Positions 1 through 8,029 of a stretch of DNA of 64,000 nt are shown here, one piece after another. Source of the stretch: CBDIHP01 sp965279195 (lineage in GTDB: Bacteria; Planctomycetota; Planctomycetia; Isosphaerales; Isosphaeraceae); assembly GCA_965279195.1 (NCBI GenBank), contig CBDIHP010000044.1, positions 62,001 through 126,000 of the forward strand. Direction: 5' to 3'. Made by a program: the position numbers and the translations under genes. Below the pieces are notes generated by a model. That model did no database searches, was not told the origin of the DNA, and saw only the letters and a program-made list of their open reading frames with translations. Each line of letters starts with the position of its first letter. Within the stretch, counting starts at the first letter, position 1.

Positions 1-2
1 CG

Positions 3-227
3 CTCCGGCTGGGTAATGAGGTCTTCACCCGGAACCTGTCCGACCCGGCCCTCTGGACCAACGACGTCCAGATGACCTGGGTGGGCATGAACTGGCACCT
101 GAACCGCTACCTCAAGATGAGCTTCGGCTGGAACCATGCCATGTTCGGGACCCCCGTCCAGTTCGCCCCGAACCGCTTCCAGCTCAACGCCGACATGTTC
201 CTCGCCCGCGTCCAGCTCTACTTCTGA
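3..227 (+). CDS. Outer-membrane porin, C-terminal fragment
   Basis: This is the last 74 codons of a gene that begins before the window. The sequence shows alternating aromatic and polar residues (FGWNHAMF, MNWHLNRYLKMSFGWN) and ends in Leu-Tyr-Phe. That pattern is typical of the last strands of a beta-barrel and its terminal Phe signal for outer-membrane insertion. The style fits the phosphate-selective porin (OprO/OprP-like) group common in planctomycetes, but too little is present to fix the subfamily or substrate. A strong hairpin follows the stop, so the gene probably ends its transcription unit. Confidence 0.7.
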   Translation, partial: LRLGNEVFTRNLSDPALWTNDVQMTWVGMNWHLNRYLKMSFGWNHAMFGTPVQFAPNRFQLNADMFLARVQLYF

Positions 228-247
228 CGCGAGGCGTGAGGTCGGAC

Positions 248-302
248 AGGTCGGGTGCGCTGCGGTGCGGCCGAGGGGGCCGCACCGCAGCGCACCCGAC
301 CT
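248..302 (+). terminator. Terminator hairpin after the porin gene
   Basis: A perfect 23-bp inverted repeat (arms 248-270 and 280-302) surrounds a 9-nt loop, just after the porin stop codon. The stem is very GC-rich. A short TT follows rather than a long T-tract, so intrinsic termination is inferred from position and stem strength. Confidence 0.75.
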
Positions 303-389
303 TATGTGGGCTGATGATCGGGCGGGGCTCTCGTGATAAGGTGTCGCCAACCTAACCGGAACCCTCCCCCGCGACGCCGAGGCACACCC

Positions 390-2426
390 ATGCGACCGGC
401 CCCCTTGCTCCTCGCATTCTGGCTCTCACTGGGTGCGTCACCGGCCCTCCGCGCCGAGGATGATCCCTACCGGGTCCTCCCCGAGAAGGAAGCCCGTGGG
501 ATGCTCCGGGCCCACCTGGAGGCCCAGGCCAACGCCCGGTTCGCCGAACGGAAGATCGAGGTCGCGGCGATCCGGACGCCCGAGGAGATCCGGGGGCGGA
601 AGGCGAGGATGTCCGCCTGGCTGGAGAAGTCGCTGGGGAAATGGCCGGAGAGGACGCCGCTCAACCCGAAGGTGACGGGCTCGTTCGAGGGCGACGGCTA
701 CCGGGTCGAGAAGGTCGTCTTCGAGAGCCGCCCCAACCACCACGTCACCGCCGCGCTCTACCTCCCGAAGGACGCCCCGACCCCGTATCCGGGCGTGCTC
801 ATCCCCTGCGGCCACAGCGCCAACGGCAAGGCGGCCGAGACCTATCAGCGGGCGTCGATCCTGATCGCGAAGAACGGGATGGCCGCGCTCTGTTATGACC
901 CGCTGGGGCAGGGGGAGCGCGTCCAGGTGCTCGACGACAAGGGCAAGTCGCCGCTGCCCGGCAGCACGACCGAGCACACCATGGCCGGCATCGGCTCGAT
1001 CCTGATCGGACGGCAATTCGCCACCGACCGCATCTGGGACGGCCTCCGCGCGATGGATTACCTCGCCAGCCGCCCCGAAGTCGACGCGATGCGACTGGGC
1101 TGCACCGGCAATTCCGGCGGGGGGACGCTCACGTCGTACCTCATGGCGATCGACGACCGCATCGCCGTCGCCGCGCCGTCGTGCTACCTCACAACCCTGG
1201 AGCGGCTGTTCGCCACCATCGGCCCGCAGGACGCCGAGCAGAACATCACCGGCCAGGTCGCCGCCGGCTTCGACCACGCCGACTTCCTCACACTCCGGGC
1301 CCCGAAGCCGACGTTGATATGCGTCGCCACCCGGGACTTCTTCGACATCGACGGCGCCTGGACGACCTTCCGCGAAGCCAAACGACTCTACGGCCAGCTC
1401 GGTTATGGCGAGCGGGTCGAGCTGTTCGAGTACGACGACACCCACGGATTCTCGAAGCCCCGTCGCGAGGCCGCCATGCGATGGCTCCGCCGCTGGCTGG
1501 TCGGCAAGAACGACTCCCCGAAAGAGCCCGACTTCCCCATCGCCACCGACGCCCAGCTCCAGGTGACCAAGATCGGCCAGGTTTTGACCGAGTTCCCCGG
1601 CGAGCGGTCGATCTTCCAGGTCAATGCGGACGAGGCGAAGGCCCTGGCGGCGCAGCGGAAGGGACGGCGCGGCCCGCTCGCGCTCGACAAGATCCGAGAA
1701 GGCCTGGGATTGCCGTTCGCCGACCACGGACTCGTCCCGAAGCATACGTTGCCCGAGGTCGACCTGGGCGATCGGGCCCTCCACCGATTCACCGTCCGCA
1801 ACACCGACGGGTTCGAGATCCCGATGCGGGTCCTCCGGCCCAAGGCCGAGGGCCAGAATCGGGAGGCGAGCCTCCATCTGGTGATCGGGGCCGATCCGAA
1901 GTTCCTGACGAGTGAGCGGGCCCTGGGCTGGATCAAGGCCGGCGACTGCGTGGCGACCGTGGACCTCCGGGGCATGGGGGAAACCGGCCCCGCCCCGCCG
2001 AAGCCCGGCGTGAAACCCGGTTACTTCGGCGGCATCGACCGCGAGGCGTTCCTGGCGTTGCACATCGGACGGCCGCTGCTGACCCAGCGCATTGAGGACC
2101 TCCGGCGTGCGGTCGAGGCCGCCAGCCGGTTGAATCTGCCCTGGCATGCGGAGCGGTCGATCCACGTCCTGGGCATCGGCGAGGCCGGGCCGGTGGCGAT
2201 GCTCGGCGCGGTGATCGAGCCGAGGATTCTCTCGGTCGAGACGAATGGTTCCATCAACTCGTTCGAGGAGGTCGTCGGGGCCAGCGTGACCCGAGGCCAG
2301 CTCGCGAGCGCCGTCCCCGGCCTGCTCAAGGTCATCGACCTGCCGGAGGTGCCCGACCTGATCCGACCCCGGACGGTCAGCAACCGGAATCCGATCAAGC
2401 CCGACGGCACACCGAGGAGCGAGTGA
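390..2426 (+). CDS. Secreted two-domain alpha/beta-hydrolase (acetyl xylan esterase-like)
   Basis: The 678-aa protein starts with a signal peptide (MRPAPLLLAFWLSLG, cleavage near SPALRAED), which is why this ATG is preferred over earlier in-frame starts. The first alpha/beta-hydrolase domain carries a G-N-S-G-G nucleophile elbow (serine in CTGNSGGGT) and a late Asp/His region (YDDTHGFS). A second, C-terminal hydrolase-like half (VATVDLRGMGETG, GIGEAGPVAMLG) seems to lack a clear G-x-S-x-G serine. This two-domain design is common among planctomycete acetyl xylan esterase/dienelactone hydrolase-like proteins. It probably acts on polysaccharide esters outside the cytoplasm; the substrate is unknown. 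panC starts one base after its stop, so the two may be co-transcribed. Confidence 0.7.
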   Translation: MRPAPLLLAFWLSLGASPALRAEDDPYRVLPEKEARGMLRAHLEAQANARFAERKIEVAAIRTPEEIRGRKARMSAWLEKSLGKWPERTPLNPKVTGSFEGDGYRVEKVVFESRPNHHVTAALYLPKDAPTPYPGVLIPCGHSANGKAAETYQRASILIAKNGMAALCYDPLGQGERVQVLDDKGKSPLPGSTTEHTMAGIGSILIGRQFATDRIWDGLRAMDYLASRPEVDAMRLGCTGNSGGGTLTSYLMAIDDRIAVAAPSCYLTTLERLFATIGPQDAEQNITGQVAAGFDHADFLTLRAPKPTLICVATRDFFDIDGAWTTFREAKRLYGQLGYGERVELFEYDDTHGFSKPRREAAMRWLRRWLVGKNDSPKEPDFPIATDAQLQVTKIGQVLTEFPGERSIFQVNADEAKALAAQRKGRRGPLALDKIREGLGLPFADHGLVPKHTLPEVDLGDRALHRFTVRNTDGFEIPMRVLRPKAEGQNREASLHLVIGADPKFLTSERALGWIKAGDCVATVDLRGMGETGPAPPKPGVKPGYFGGIDREAFLALHIGRPLLTQRIEDLRRAVEAASRLNLPWHAERSIHVLGIGEAGPVAMLGAVIEPRILSVETNGSINSFEEVVGASVTRGQLASAVPGLLKVIDLPEVPDLIRPRTVSNRNPIKPDGTPRSE

Positions 2427-2427
2427 A

Positions 2428-3288
2428 ATGGCCCTGGAGATCGTGACGACCGCCGCCGCCCTCCGCGAGCGCGTGGCCCAGGCGCGCAAGTCGGGCAAGA
2501 CCATCGGGTTCGTGCCGACGATGGGGGCGCTGCACGAGGGCCACGGGCGTCTGGTCGAGGTCGCGGCATCCGAGACGGCGTTCGTGGTCGTCTCGATCTT
2601 CGTCAACCCGACCCAGTTCGGGCCGAACGAGGACTATGGCAAGTATCCCCGGACGATCGAGGCCGACCGCGACCTCTGCGAGGCGGCCGGGGCACACCTG
2701 ATCTTCGCGCCGACGGTGTCGGAAATGTATCCCTCGGGCGGGCTTGCGACCTTCGTCGAGGTCCCCGGGCCGTCCGGGCCGCTCGAAGGGGCGAGCCGGC
2801 CGGGGCACTTCCGGGGGGTGGCGACGGTCGTTCTCAAGCTTTTCAACATGGTCCTGCCCGACCTGGCCTTCTTCGGGGCCAAGGACTTTCAGCAGCAGCT
2901 CGTGATCCGCAAGATGACGGCGGACCTGGACTTACCGCTCACCGTCCGGGTCGTGCCCACCGTTCGGGAGCCCGACGGCCTGGCGATGTCGAGCCGGAAC
3001 CGCTACTTGAACCCCGAGGAGCGGGCGGCGGCGGTCGTGCTGTCGCGGGCGCTGAACGAAGCCAAAGACGCCGTGGCGTCGGGGGAGCGGGACGCCGATC
3101 GGATTCGACAAATCCTGGCCTCGGCGATAGAATCCCAACGGCTGGCGCGACTCGACTATGCCGAGGTCGCCGACGCCGAGACGCTCGAGCGGCTGGTCGA
3201 GATCCGACCCGGCCAGCCCGCCGTCGCTTTGCTGGCCGTCCGGATCGGGCCCGCGAGGCTGATCGACAACGCGATCCTCGCGGAATGA
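2428..3288 (+). CDS. panC: Pantothenate synthetase (pantoate-beta-alanine ligase)
   Basis: This 286-aa protein of usual family length condenses pantoate and beta-alanine with ATP to form pantothenate, a coenzyme A precursor, in the cytoplasm. Visible hallmarks are the PTMGALHEGH nucleotide-binding segment near residue 30, FVNPTQFGPNEDYGKYPR, FGAKDFQQQLVIRKM and the SSRNRYL motif (KMSKS-equivalent). It is followed 7 bp later by panD, whose product supplies beta-alanine, so the two genes form a functional pair. The preceding esterase ends one base upstream. Confidence 0.97.
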   Translation: MALEIVTTAAALRERVAQARKSGKTIGFVPTMGALHEGHGRLVEVAASETAFVVVSIFVNPTQFGPNEDYGKYPRTIEADRDLCEAAGAHLIFAPTVSEMYPSGGLATFVEVPGPSGPLEGASRPGHFRGVATVVLKLFNMVLPDLAFFGAKDFQQQLVIRKMTADLDLPLTVRVVPTVREPDGLAMSSRNRYLNPEERAAAVVLSRALNEAKDAVASGERDADRIRQILASAIESQRLARLDYAEVADAETLERLVEIRPGQPAVALLAVRIGPARLIDNAILAE

Positions 3289-3295
3289 GCCGCGG

Positions 3296-3697
3296 ATGCG
3301 GATCAAGGTTCTCAAGAGCAAGCTGCACCTGGCCACCGTCACCGGGGCCGACCTCCATTACCACGGCAGCCTGACCATCGACCCCGACCTCATGGAGGCC
3401 GTCGGGATCGTGCCCTACGAGGCCATCCTCGTGAGCAACGTCGCCACCGGCCAGCGGGCCGAGACCTACGCGCTCAAGGGGATCCCCGGCCAGGGCCAGA
3501 TCGAACTCAATGGCGCGATGGCCCGGCTCGGCTCGAAGGGCGACCAGGTCATCGTCATGGCCTTCGCCGAACTCGACGCCGACGAGGTCGCCGGCCACCG
3601 CCCCCGGGTCGTGGCCCTCGACCGCCAGAACCGGATCACCGAGCACATCGACTACCCGCCCATCCCCGGGATGCCGGAAGCCCTGTTTCATGAGTGA
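3296..3697 (+). CDS. panD: Aspartate 1-decarboxylase proenzyme
   Basis: PanD makes beta-alanine from aspartate with a pyruvoyl cofactor formed by self-cleavage. The 133-aa protein has the canonical Gly24-Ser25 cleavage site (HYHGSLTID) and conserved Lys9, His11 and Tyr22, matching E. coli numbering. The C-terminus is slightly longer than usual. It lies directly behind panC, so both inputs to pantothenate assembly except pantoate are encoded together. In organisms that need PanZ/PanM maturation a helper is required; none is seen here. Confidence 0.96.
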   Translation: MRIKVLKSKLHLATVTGADLHYHGSLTIDPDLMEAVGIVPYEAILVSNVATGQRAETYALKGIPGQGQIELNGAMARLGSKGDQVIVMAFAELDADEVAGHRPRVVALDRQNRITEHIDYPPIPGMPEALFHE

Positions 3698-3811
3698 TGG
3701 GGAATGGGTCATGGGTGAGGGGAGAGGAACTCCCCGCCCCCTCCGCAACCCGTTCACCCATCTCCCATCCACCATTCCCCATTCCCCCTCCGGGGGCCGA
3801 AGAGACGACGC
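3698..3811. repeat. Intergenic inverted repeat with ATGGGTGAGG-type arms
   Basis: The spacer between panD and lgt holds imperfect inverted arms. The left arm is built on GGGGAATGGGTCATGGGTGA (about 3699-3719); the right arm, rich in CACCCATCTCCCAT and CCATTCCCC units, lies at about 3754-3787. The same units recur near 7763-7780 and at 47157-47243. This looks like a dispersed intergenic element rather than a coding or control sequence specific to lgt. Confidence 0.55.
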
Positions 3812-4651
3812 ATGAGGCAAATCCTCTTCACGATCCCCGGGCTGGGCGTGCCGATCTTCGGCTATGGGGTGATGCTGTTCGTGGCGTTCCTGGCGTCGAT
3901 GAACATCGCGGCCTGGAAGGCGAAGCAGGAGAAACTCGACCCCGAGACGGTCTACGACATGGCCTTCTGGGTCTTCATCGGCGGGCTCGTCGGGGCCCGG
4001 GCGTTCTACGTCGCCCAGTACTGGGGGACGAACATCAAGACGTTCTGGGACCTGTTCAAGATCTGGGAGGGCGGCATCGTCCTCTACGGCTCGATCATCG
4101 GCGGGGCGCTGAGCTTCTTCTTCTACCGATGGCTCAGACCGTTCCCGATCCGCCCGATGATGGACGCCATCGCGCCGGCGATCGCGATCGGCGTGGCCAT
4201 CGGCCGCATCGGCTGCTTCCTGAACGGCTGCTGCTGGGGCGACGCCTGCTCGCTCCCCTGGGCCGTCCAGTTCCCCAGGAATTCCGGCCCCTGGCGCTCC
4301 GAAGTGGCGAGGGGACTGATCGCCCCGTCGGCCGAGCACTCGCTCTCGCTGCACCCTACCCAGCTCTACTCCACCCTCGACGGCCTGATCCTCCTGGCCC
4401 TGCTCCTGGCGTATTACCCCCTACGCAAGCGAGACGGCGAGGTCATCGCCCTCCTCATGGTCACCTACCCGGTCACGCGATTCCTCGTCGAACACCTGCG
4501 CAACGACGAGGGCATCTTCTTCCTGGGGATGACCGTCTCCCAGACCATCAGCGTCGGCCTGTTCACCTTCGGCGTCCTCTACTGGATCCGCCTCTCGCGG
4601 CTCCCGAAGGAACGCTACGCCGACCGCCCCGTCGAACTGGCCCACGCTTGA
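3812..4651 (+). CDS. lgt: Prolipoprotein diacylglyceryl transferase
   Basis: Lgt transfers diacylglycerol from phosphatidylglycerol to the lipobox cysteine of prelipoproteins in the inner membrane. The 279-aa protein is hydrophobic and multi-spanning. It carries the family segments GGLVGARAFYV, GGIVLYGSIIGG and the signature GRIGCFLNGCCWGDAC near residues 130-146. The paired cysteines in place of the proteobacterial GNFxN form are seen in planctomycete-type Lgt. HPTQLYSTL near residue 190 is also typical. Several lipoprotein precursors in this window (at 52.6 and 55.0 kb) would be substrates. Confidence 0.95.
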   Translation: MRQILFTIPGLGVPIFGYGVMLFVAFLASMNIAAWKAKQEKLDPETVYDMAFWVFIGGLVGARAFYVAQYWGTNIKTFWDLFKIWEGGIVLYGSIIGGALSFFFYRWLRPFPIRPMMDAIAPAIAIGVAIGRIGCFLNGCCWGDACSLPWAVQFPRNSGPWRSEVARGLIAPSAEHSLSLHPTQLYSTLDGLILLALLLAYYPLRKRDGEVIALLMVTYPVTRFLVEHLRNDEGIFFLGMTVSQTISVGLFTFGVLYWIRLSRLPKERYADRPVELAHA

Positions 4652-4653
4652 AC

Positions 4654-4862
4654 GTCGGGGGCGCAGCGACGCGTCCTCGCGTCCACCGCACCTGGACAGG
4701 AACGGACGCCGAAGAAGGAGATGGAACCGCCAGGACGCGAAGGACGCAGAGACGAGATGGTCGAGACGGCGACTCTCAAGGTTCGTTGATTCAATTCTGC
4801 TCGTTCACCACAGGGCGTCTGTCGGTGCGGCGGACGCGAGGACGTGTCGCAGCGAGCCCGAC
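4654..4862. repeat. Inverted-repeat element R1, copy a
   Basis: Two 39-nt arms (4654-4692 and 4824-4862) are inverted copies differing at about five positions. They share the core GCGTCCTCGCGTCC plus CCGCACC. The same core forms the arms of a second copy at 13.4 kb. The 131-bp interior includes a CCGCCAGGACGCGAAGGACG segment (about 4725-4750) resembling another widespread intergenic repeat. It sits between convergent lgt and the zinc-finger gene, so it could also act as a two-way terminator. Confidence 0.7.
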
Positions 4863-4892
4863 ACCCCGTGTTCTTGTGGTTCCATTCCCGCG

Positions 4893-5339
4893 TCACGAAT
4901 CCATGTCATTACTCAGCAGATGCCGGCTCGACTGCAGGAATCGCGAATGCCTCGCCTGGGTCGCCGGGGTGGCCTGCTCGGCCTTGCTCTGGAGGTCGGC
5001 GAGGTTGGCCTGGCAGTAGGGGCACTCGACGACCTCGATGTGGAACCGGATGTAGTCCACCAGGTCGGGGTCGAGGGCGTCGAGGAGCAGGCTGCCGAGC
5101 TGCTGGCGGCTGGGACAGGTCAGGCGGTTGCGGCGCCAGATGGCGCCGAGCGTGTGGAGGTTGGAATCCGCCTTGTTCTGGCGGACATCCTCCAGCCGCT
5201 GGCGGAGTTCCGCGCTGTCGCGCAACGCCCGCTCGATCCGGGACATGTCCCCGGGGGGCAGGGTCTCGGCGAGGTACGACCGGAGGAGGTCGTCGTCGAT
5301 CGGGGCGTTCGGGGTCGGGTCGTTCGTCGCCTGTGCCAT
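4893..5339 (-). CDS. Putative anti-sigma factor / zinc-finger-like partner of the ECF sigma
   Basis: The 148-aa soluble protein begins 7 bp after the ECF sigma stop and is probably co-expressed with it. Its C-terminal half has a Cys at CPSRQQ followed later by H-x5-C-x2-C (HIEVVECPYC), reminiscent of the ZAS anti-sigma zinc site (usually H-x3-C-x2-C) but with different spacing. The N-terminal half (LRSYLAETLPPGDMSRIERALRD) looks like the small helical domain of zf-HC2 proteins. No membrane segment is visible. Regulation of the neighbouring sigma factor is inferred from context only. Confidence 0.6.
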   Translation of the reverse strand: MAQATNDPTPNAPIDDDLLRSYLAETLPPGDMSRIERALRDSAELRQRLEDVRQNKADSNLHTLGAIWRRNRLTCPSRQQLGSLLLDALDPDLVDYIRFHIEVVECPYCQANLADLQSKAEQATPATQARHSRFLQSSRHLLSNDMDS

Positions 5340-5346
5340 GGCGGGA

Positions 5347-5976
5347 TCAGCCCTCGCCGAATTGTTCGAGGTTCAACCCGGCGCGCCTGGCCATCTCCTT
5401 GAGGCGCCCGATGGTCTGGAACTTGTAACTGGCCACGGCCTGCTCGGTGAGGCCGAGGTACTTGGCCACGTCCTTGTTCGCCTGGCCCTTCACGATCAGG
5501 AGTTCCAGGCACTTGAGCCGGTCGTAGTCGCCGCGGGAAAGCCACTCGCGGACGAGCGTGCCCATGGCGTCGTTGAGCAGCCTCTCCTCGGCCTTGCGAC
5601 GCTCGTCGCTGCGGGCGATCGAGGACGCCGCGCGGCCGCCGCCGGGGACCTCGTCGAGCGGCCGGCCGTGGTCGTCGGAGCCGAACTGGTCGATCGGCCG
5701 GCGGCCCTGCTTGCGGAGATGGTCGGTCAGCTTGTGGGCGGCGATCGAGAAGAGGTACGCTTCGAGGTCGCGCTTCTCGTCGTAGTGCGGGAGGCTCGTG
5801 AGGAAGCCCACGAAGGTCTCCTGCACGACGTCCTCGCTTGCCGCGCGGTCGCGGAGCCGGCTGTCCACGAACGCGATGAGCCGCCCCTCGTAGCGCTCGA
5901 TCAGTTGCCGCCAGGCCGGGGCGTCCCCGGAGCGGACCTGTCGGATCAGAAGGCTCTCGGCGTCGGTCGTGGCCAT
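5347..5976 (-). CDS. ECF RNA polymerase sigma factor
   Basis: The 209-aa protein has sigma region 2 (RYEGRLIAFVDSRL, then ASEDVVQETFVGF, then LEAYLFSIAAHKLTDHLRK) and a C-terminal helix-turn-helix region 4 (KDVAKYLGLTEQAVASYKFQTIGRLKEM). The linker of about 50 residues between them is longer than usual. It would direct RNA polymerase to a regulon not identifiable here. The downstream zinc-finger-like gene is the likely regulator. The upstream side is closed off by the terminator of the preceding membrane-protein gene. Confidence 0.9.
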   Translation of the reverse strand: MATTDAESLLIRQVRSGDAPAWRQLIERYEGRLIAFVDSRLRDRAASEDVVQETFVGFLTSLPHYDEKRDLEAYLFSIAAHKLTDHLRKQGRRPIDQFGSDDHGRPLDEVPGGGRAASSIARSDERRKAEERLLNDAMGTLVREWLSRGDYDRLKCLELLIVKGQANKDVAKYLGLTEQAVASYKFQTIGRLKEMARRAGLNLEQFGEG

Positions 5977-6092
5977 GAATCGGCTCGCAGGGACCTCGGA
6001 ATCGAGGCAAGTGTCGGCAGTCGATTCGCCGGAAACGTCCCTCTATTGTAAACGCGCCCGGGGAAACCCGTCAGTAGGTGGGATGGGAACAG

Positions 6093-6143
6093 GTAGGGTG
6101 TGGTGCCTCGCGGACCGATGGTCCGCGAGGCACCACACCCTAC
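6093..6143 (-). terminator. Perfect 24-bp hairpin downstream of the small membrane protein gene
   Basis: The arms 6093-6116 and 6120-6143 pair perfectly around a 3-nt GAT loop, starting six bases beyond the stop codon of the gene that ends at 6149. It separates that gene from the sigma gene and is the clearest terminator-like structure in this part of the window. Confidence 0.8.
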
Positions 6144-6148
6144 ACGGA

Positions 6149-6523
6149 TCACGACCAGTCGCGCGCGGCCTCGTAGTCGGCGGGCTTGGCCTCGGGCCAG
6201 TGGGCCTCGCGGTAGCCGTGGAACAGCCAGACGCCGACGGGGGCGAGGACGATCAGGAGCATCGCCCAGATGAGCTTGTCGTGGGCGCCGGGGAAGTCGG
6301 TGTCGCGGAGCTTCATCAGGAAGACGAACTCGCGGATCCAGGCCCGGGCGAAGAGGTAAAGGGCCGCCAGGACGGCGAAGAAGAGCAGAGCGGGGGTGAG
6401 CGGCAGCAGGATCGCCAGGAGCACGACGGCGGCCACCAGTTGCCAGCCTTCCGCCTGGCGGACCCAGTCGGCGGCGCGTTTCAGGAAGTCGGAGGCCTTG
6501 TTGATGTAGGGCCGGAGGTCCAT
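6149..6523 (-). CDS. Small membrane protein of unknown function
   Basis: The 124-aa protein is not recognised as a named family. It has an amphipathic N-terminus (YINKASDFLKRAADWVRQ), a hydrophobic block at roughly residues 28-62 that could form two helices, and a second one near 88-106 (LIWAMLLIVLAPVGVWLF). The ATG giving MDLRPYINK is chosen because upstream residues are basic and atypical. It lies downstream of, and on the same strand as, another membrane protein, with a strong terminator right after it. Confidence 0.6.
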   Translation of the reverse strand: MDLRPYINKASDFLKRAADWVRQAEGWQLVAAVVLLAILLPLTPALLFFAVLAALYLFARAWIREFVFLMKLRDTDFPGAHDKLIWAMLLIVLAPVGVWLFHGYREAHWPEAKPADYEAARDWS

Positions 6524-6658
6524 GGTTCTGTTCCTCAAACGAAGGTCGAGATCGGATGGGTTCCAACGACGGGGCCCTCGGCCCATCGCCGGCCCGGGGG
6601 CATTGGGTCGGCGACGAGCGGCGAGGGCCTTGTGGATCGGTTGTCGCGGCGGCGAGGC

Positions 6659-7663
6659 TCAGGCGAGCATCTGGTAGATCACCGTGCCCGCCACGCCCGC
6701 CCCGATGGCCGCGGCCACCCGCAGGCGATTGGTGTAATACCCCTTGGTCGCCTCGTCCGTCCGGACGTACCCCGTCAGGAAGCCCAGGCAGATCAGGACG
6801 AATCCCAGGCCGCCGCCGAGTTTCACGAGCCGGGCCGTCACCCGCTGCTGCTGGTGGACGTCGACCACCCGTTCGCGGCTGGCGTCGGAGAAGTCGGCCT
6901 TCGCGATCCCGCGGTAGACCACATACAGGTTCTCGGGCGACTTCGAGCCCGGTTCGAGCTCCTGGGCGATCGGCTGGATGTAGACCTCGCCGGTCATGGC
7001 GTCGTAGATGTCGCGCGGGGCACGCCAGTCGGTCGGGACGTCGGGCGAGGCCCACTTGCCGACCTCTTGCTCCAGCGCCTTGCGGAGTTCGTCGCGGGCC
7101 TTCTCTGGCGAGGCCGAGACCTTGCCGGCCAGGACCCGGAAGCCCTTGTCATCGGCTTCATAGAGCTTCTGGAGTTCGGCCTCGGTCTTCGGCAGCCAGG
7201 CGGGCGGGGGGACGTCCGCGAGCTGCTGGGTCGGCTTCTTCGCCCGGGCCGGCTTGGGCGGGGCGGGGGGGGCCGGCGGGGCCGGGGGCTTCGGGGGGTC
7301 GAACGGCTTGAACGAGGACTTCCGCTTCCGCTCGGGGGCCGGGGCCGGAGTGTCGTCACCGCCCTCGACCAGGACCATGTCGCGGGCGACGGTGATCTTC
7401 TGGCCGTTGTCGTGGTTCCACCGGATGTGGATGCCCTTCTCGTCGTCGTCCTCGCGGTCGACCTCGGTGGTCGCCTTGCCGTTGACGATCCGGACGAGCC
7501 GGTGGCGGGTGGTCTCGCGGATCTCATCGACCCCGCGGGACACCTCGGCCCGGACCCGCTCGGCGGCCCGTCGGGCATCTTCGGCCTTCCGCTCGCTCTT
7601 CCGGGCCGCGATGAAATTCGCGGCCACGATCCCCACGATGACCCAGATGGCGACGTTTTTCAT
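6659..7663 (-). CDS. Membrane-anchored protein of unknown function with Pro-rich linker
   Basis: The 334-aa protein has an N-terminal membrane anchor (VAIWVIVGIVAANFIAA), a charged coiled-coil-like stretch (residues 20-55), and a domain containing INGKATTEVDRED-like acidic residues. A Pro/Ala/Lys linker at about 105-135 and two C-terminal hydrophobic segments (LGFVLICLGFLTGYV and AAAIGAGVAGTVIYQML) complete it. The conserved-looking ARDMVLVEGG and DIYDAMTGEVYIQPIAQEL motifs do not match a family I know. The layout suggests an inner-membrane protein with both a soluble domain and a C-terminal anchor. Confidence 0.6.
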   Translation of the reverse strand: MKNVAIWVIVGIVAANFIAARKSERKAEDARRAAERVRAEVSRGVDEIRETTRHRLVRIVNGKATTEVDREDDDEKGIHIRWNHDNGQKITVARDMVLVEGGDDTPAPAPERKRKSSFKPFDPPKPPAPPAPPAPPKPARAKKPTQQLADVPPPAWLPKTEAELQKLYEADDKGFRVLAGKVSASPEKARDELRKALEQEVGKWASPDVPTDWRAPRDIYDAMTGEVYIQPIAQELEPGSKSPENLYVVYRGIAKADFSDASRERVVDVHQQQRVTARLVKLGGGLGFVLICLGFLTGYVRTDEATKGYYTNRLRVAAAIGAGVAGTVIYQMLA

Positions 7664-8029
7664 CGGAATCCGATCCTTGCCGAGGTCCCGGCTCCGGAGC
7701 GTTCCGGCCCGAGGGAGGTCTCAAACGATGTCTGTAAGTGGTTCGGGCAGGCGCTGGGAATATTGAGGATGGGAGATGGGTGAGGACGTAACGGATGCGG
7801 AGTGCGGTTCGGAGCGACTGGGCGAAGGCCGGAAGCGCTGGGCGCGGGTCTCCAGACCCCGCCCCCACGATCGCCACGCTCTACCACAAATTCGGGTCTC
7901 CAGACCCGTTCCCAGTCAGTGGGAAGGGGTCTGGAGACCCGGTTCGCATGTTCCCTTCGATCACCGCGAGGGCGGGGTCTGGAGACCCGCGCCATCGCTT
8001 CTGACCTGCAACCCATCAATCAATCCTGA
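7664..8029. other. 366-bp intergenic gap holding nested hairpin R2
   Basis: No gene is supported here. The gap contains a GATGGGAGATGGGTGAGG unit (about 7766-7783, shared with 3.7 and 47.2 kb) and the nested inverted repeat annotated separately. Confidence 0.6.
7841..7993. repeat. Nested two-tier inverted repeat R2
   Basis: The outer arms 7841-7863 and 7971-7993 are perfect 23-bp inverted copies. Inside them, arms 7893-7914 and 7920-7941 pair with one mismatch around a 5-nt loop. All four arms carry the palindromic-looking unit GGGTCTCCAGACCC or its complement. A related unit occurs once more at about 27744-27764. The element lies downstream of the kinase gene and could serve as a terminator, but its two-tier form exceeds what a terminator needs. 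Confidence 0.75.

Noticed and set aside
438..2606. A 722-codon open frame opposite the esterase gene
   Set aside because: No motif, and the esterase frame has a signal peptide and hydrolase signatures.
7841..7993. A CRISPR array from the repeated units
   Set aside because: The units are inverted and unevenly spaced, with no regular spacers and no cas genes.
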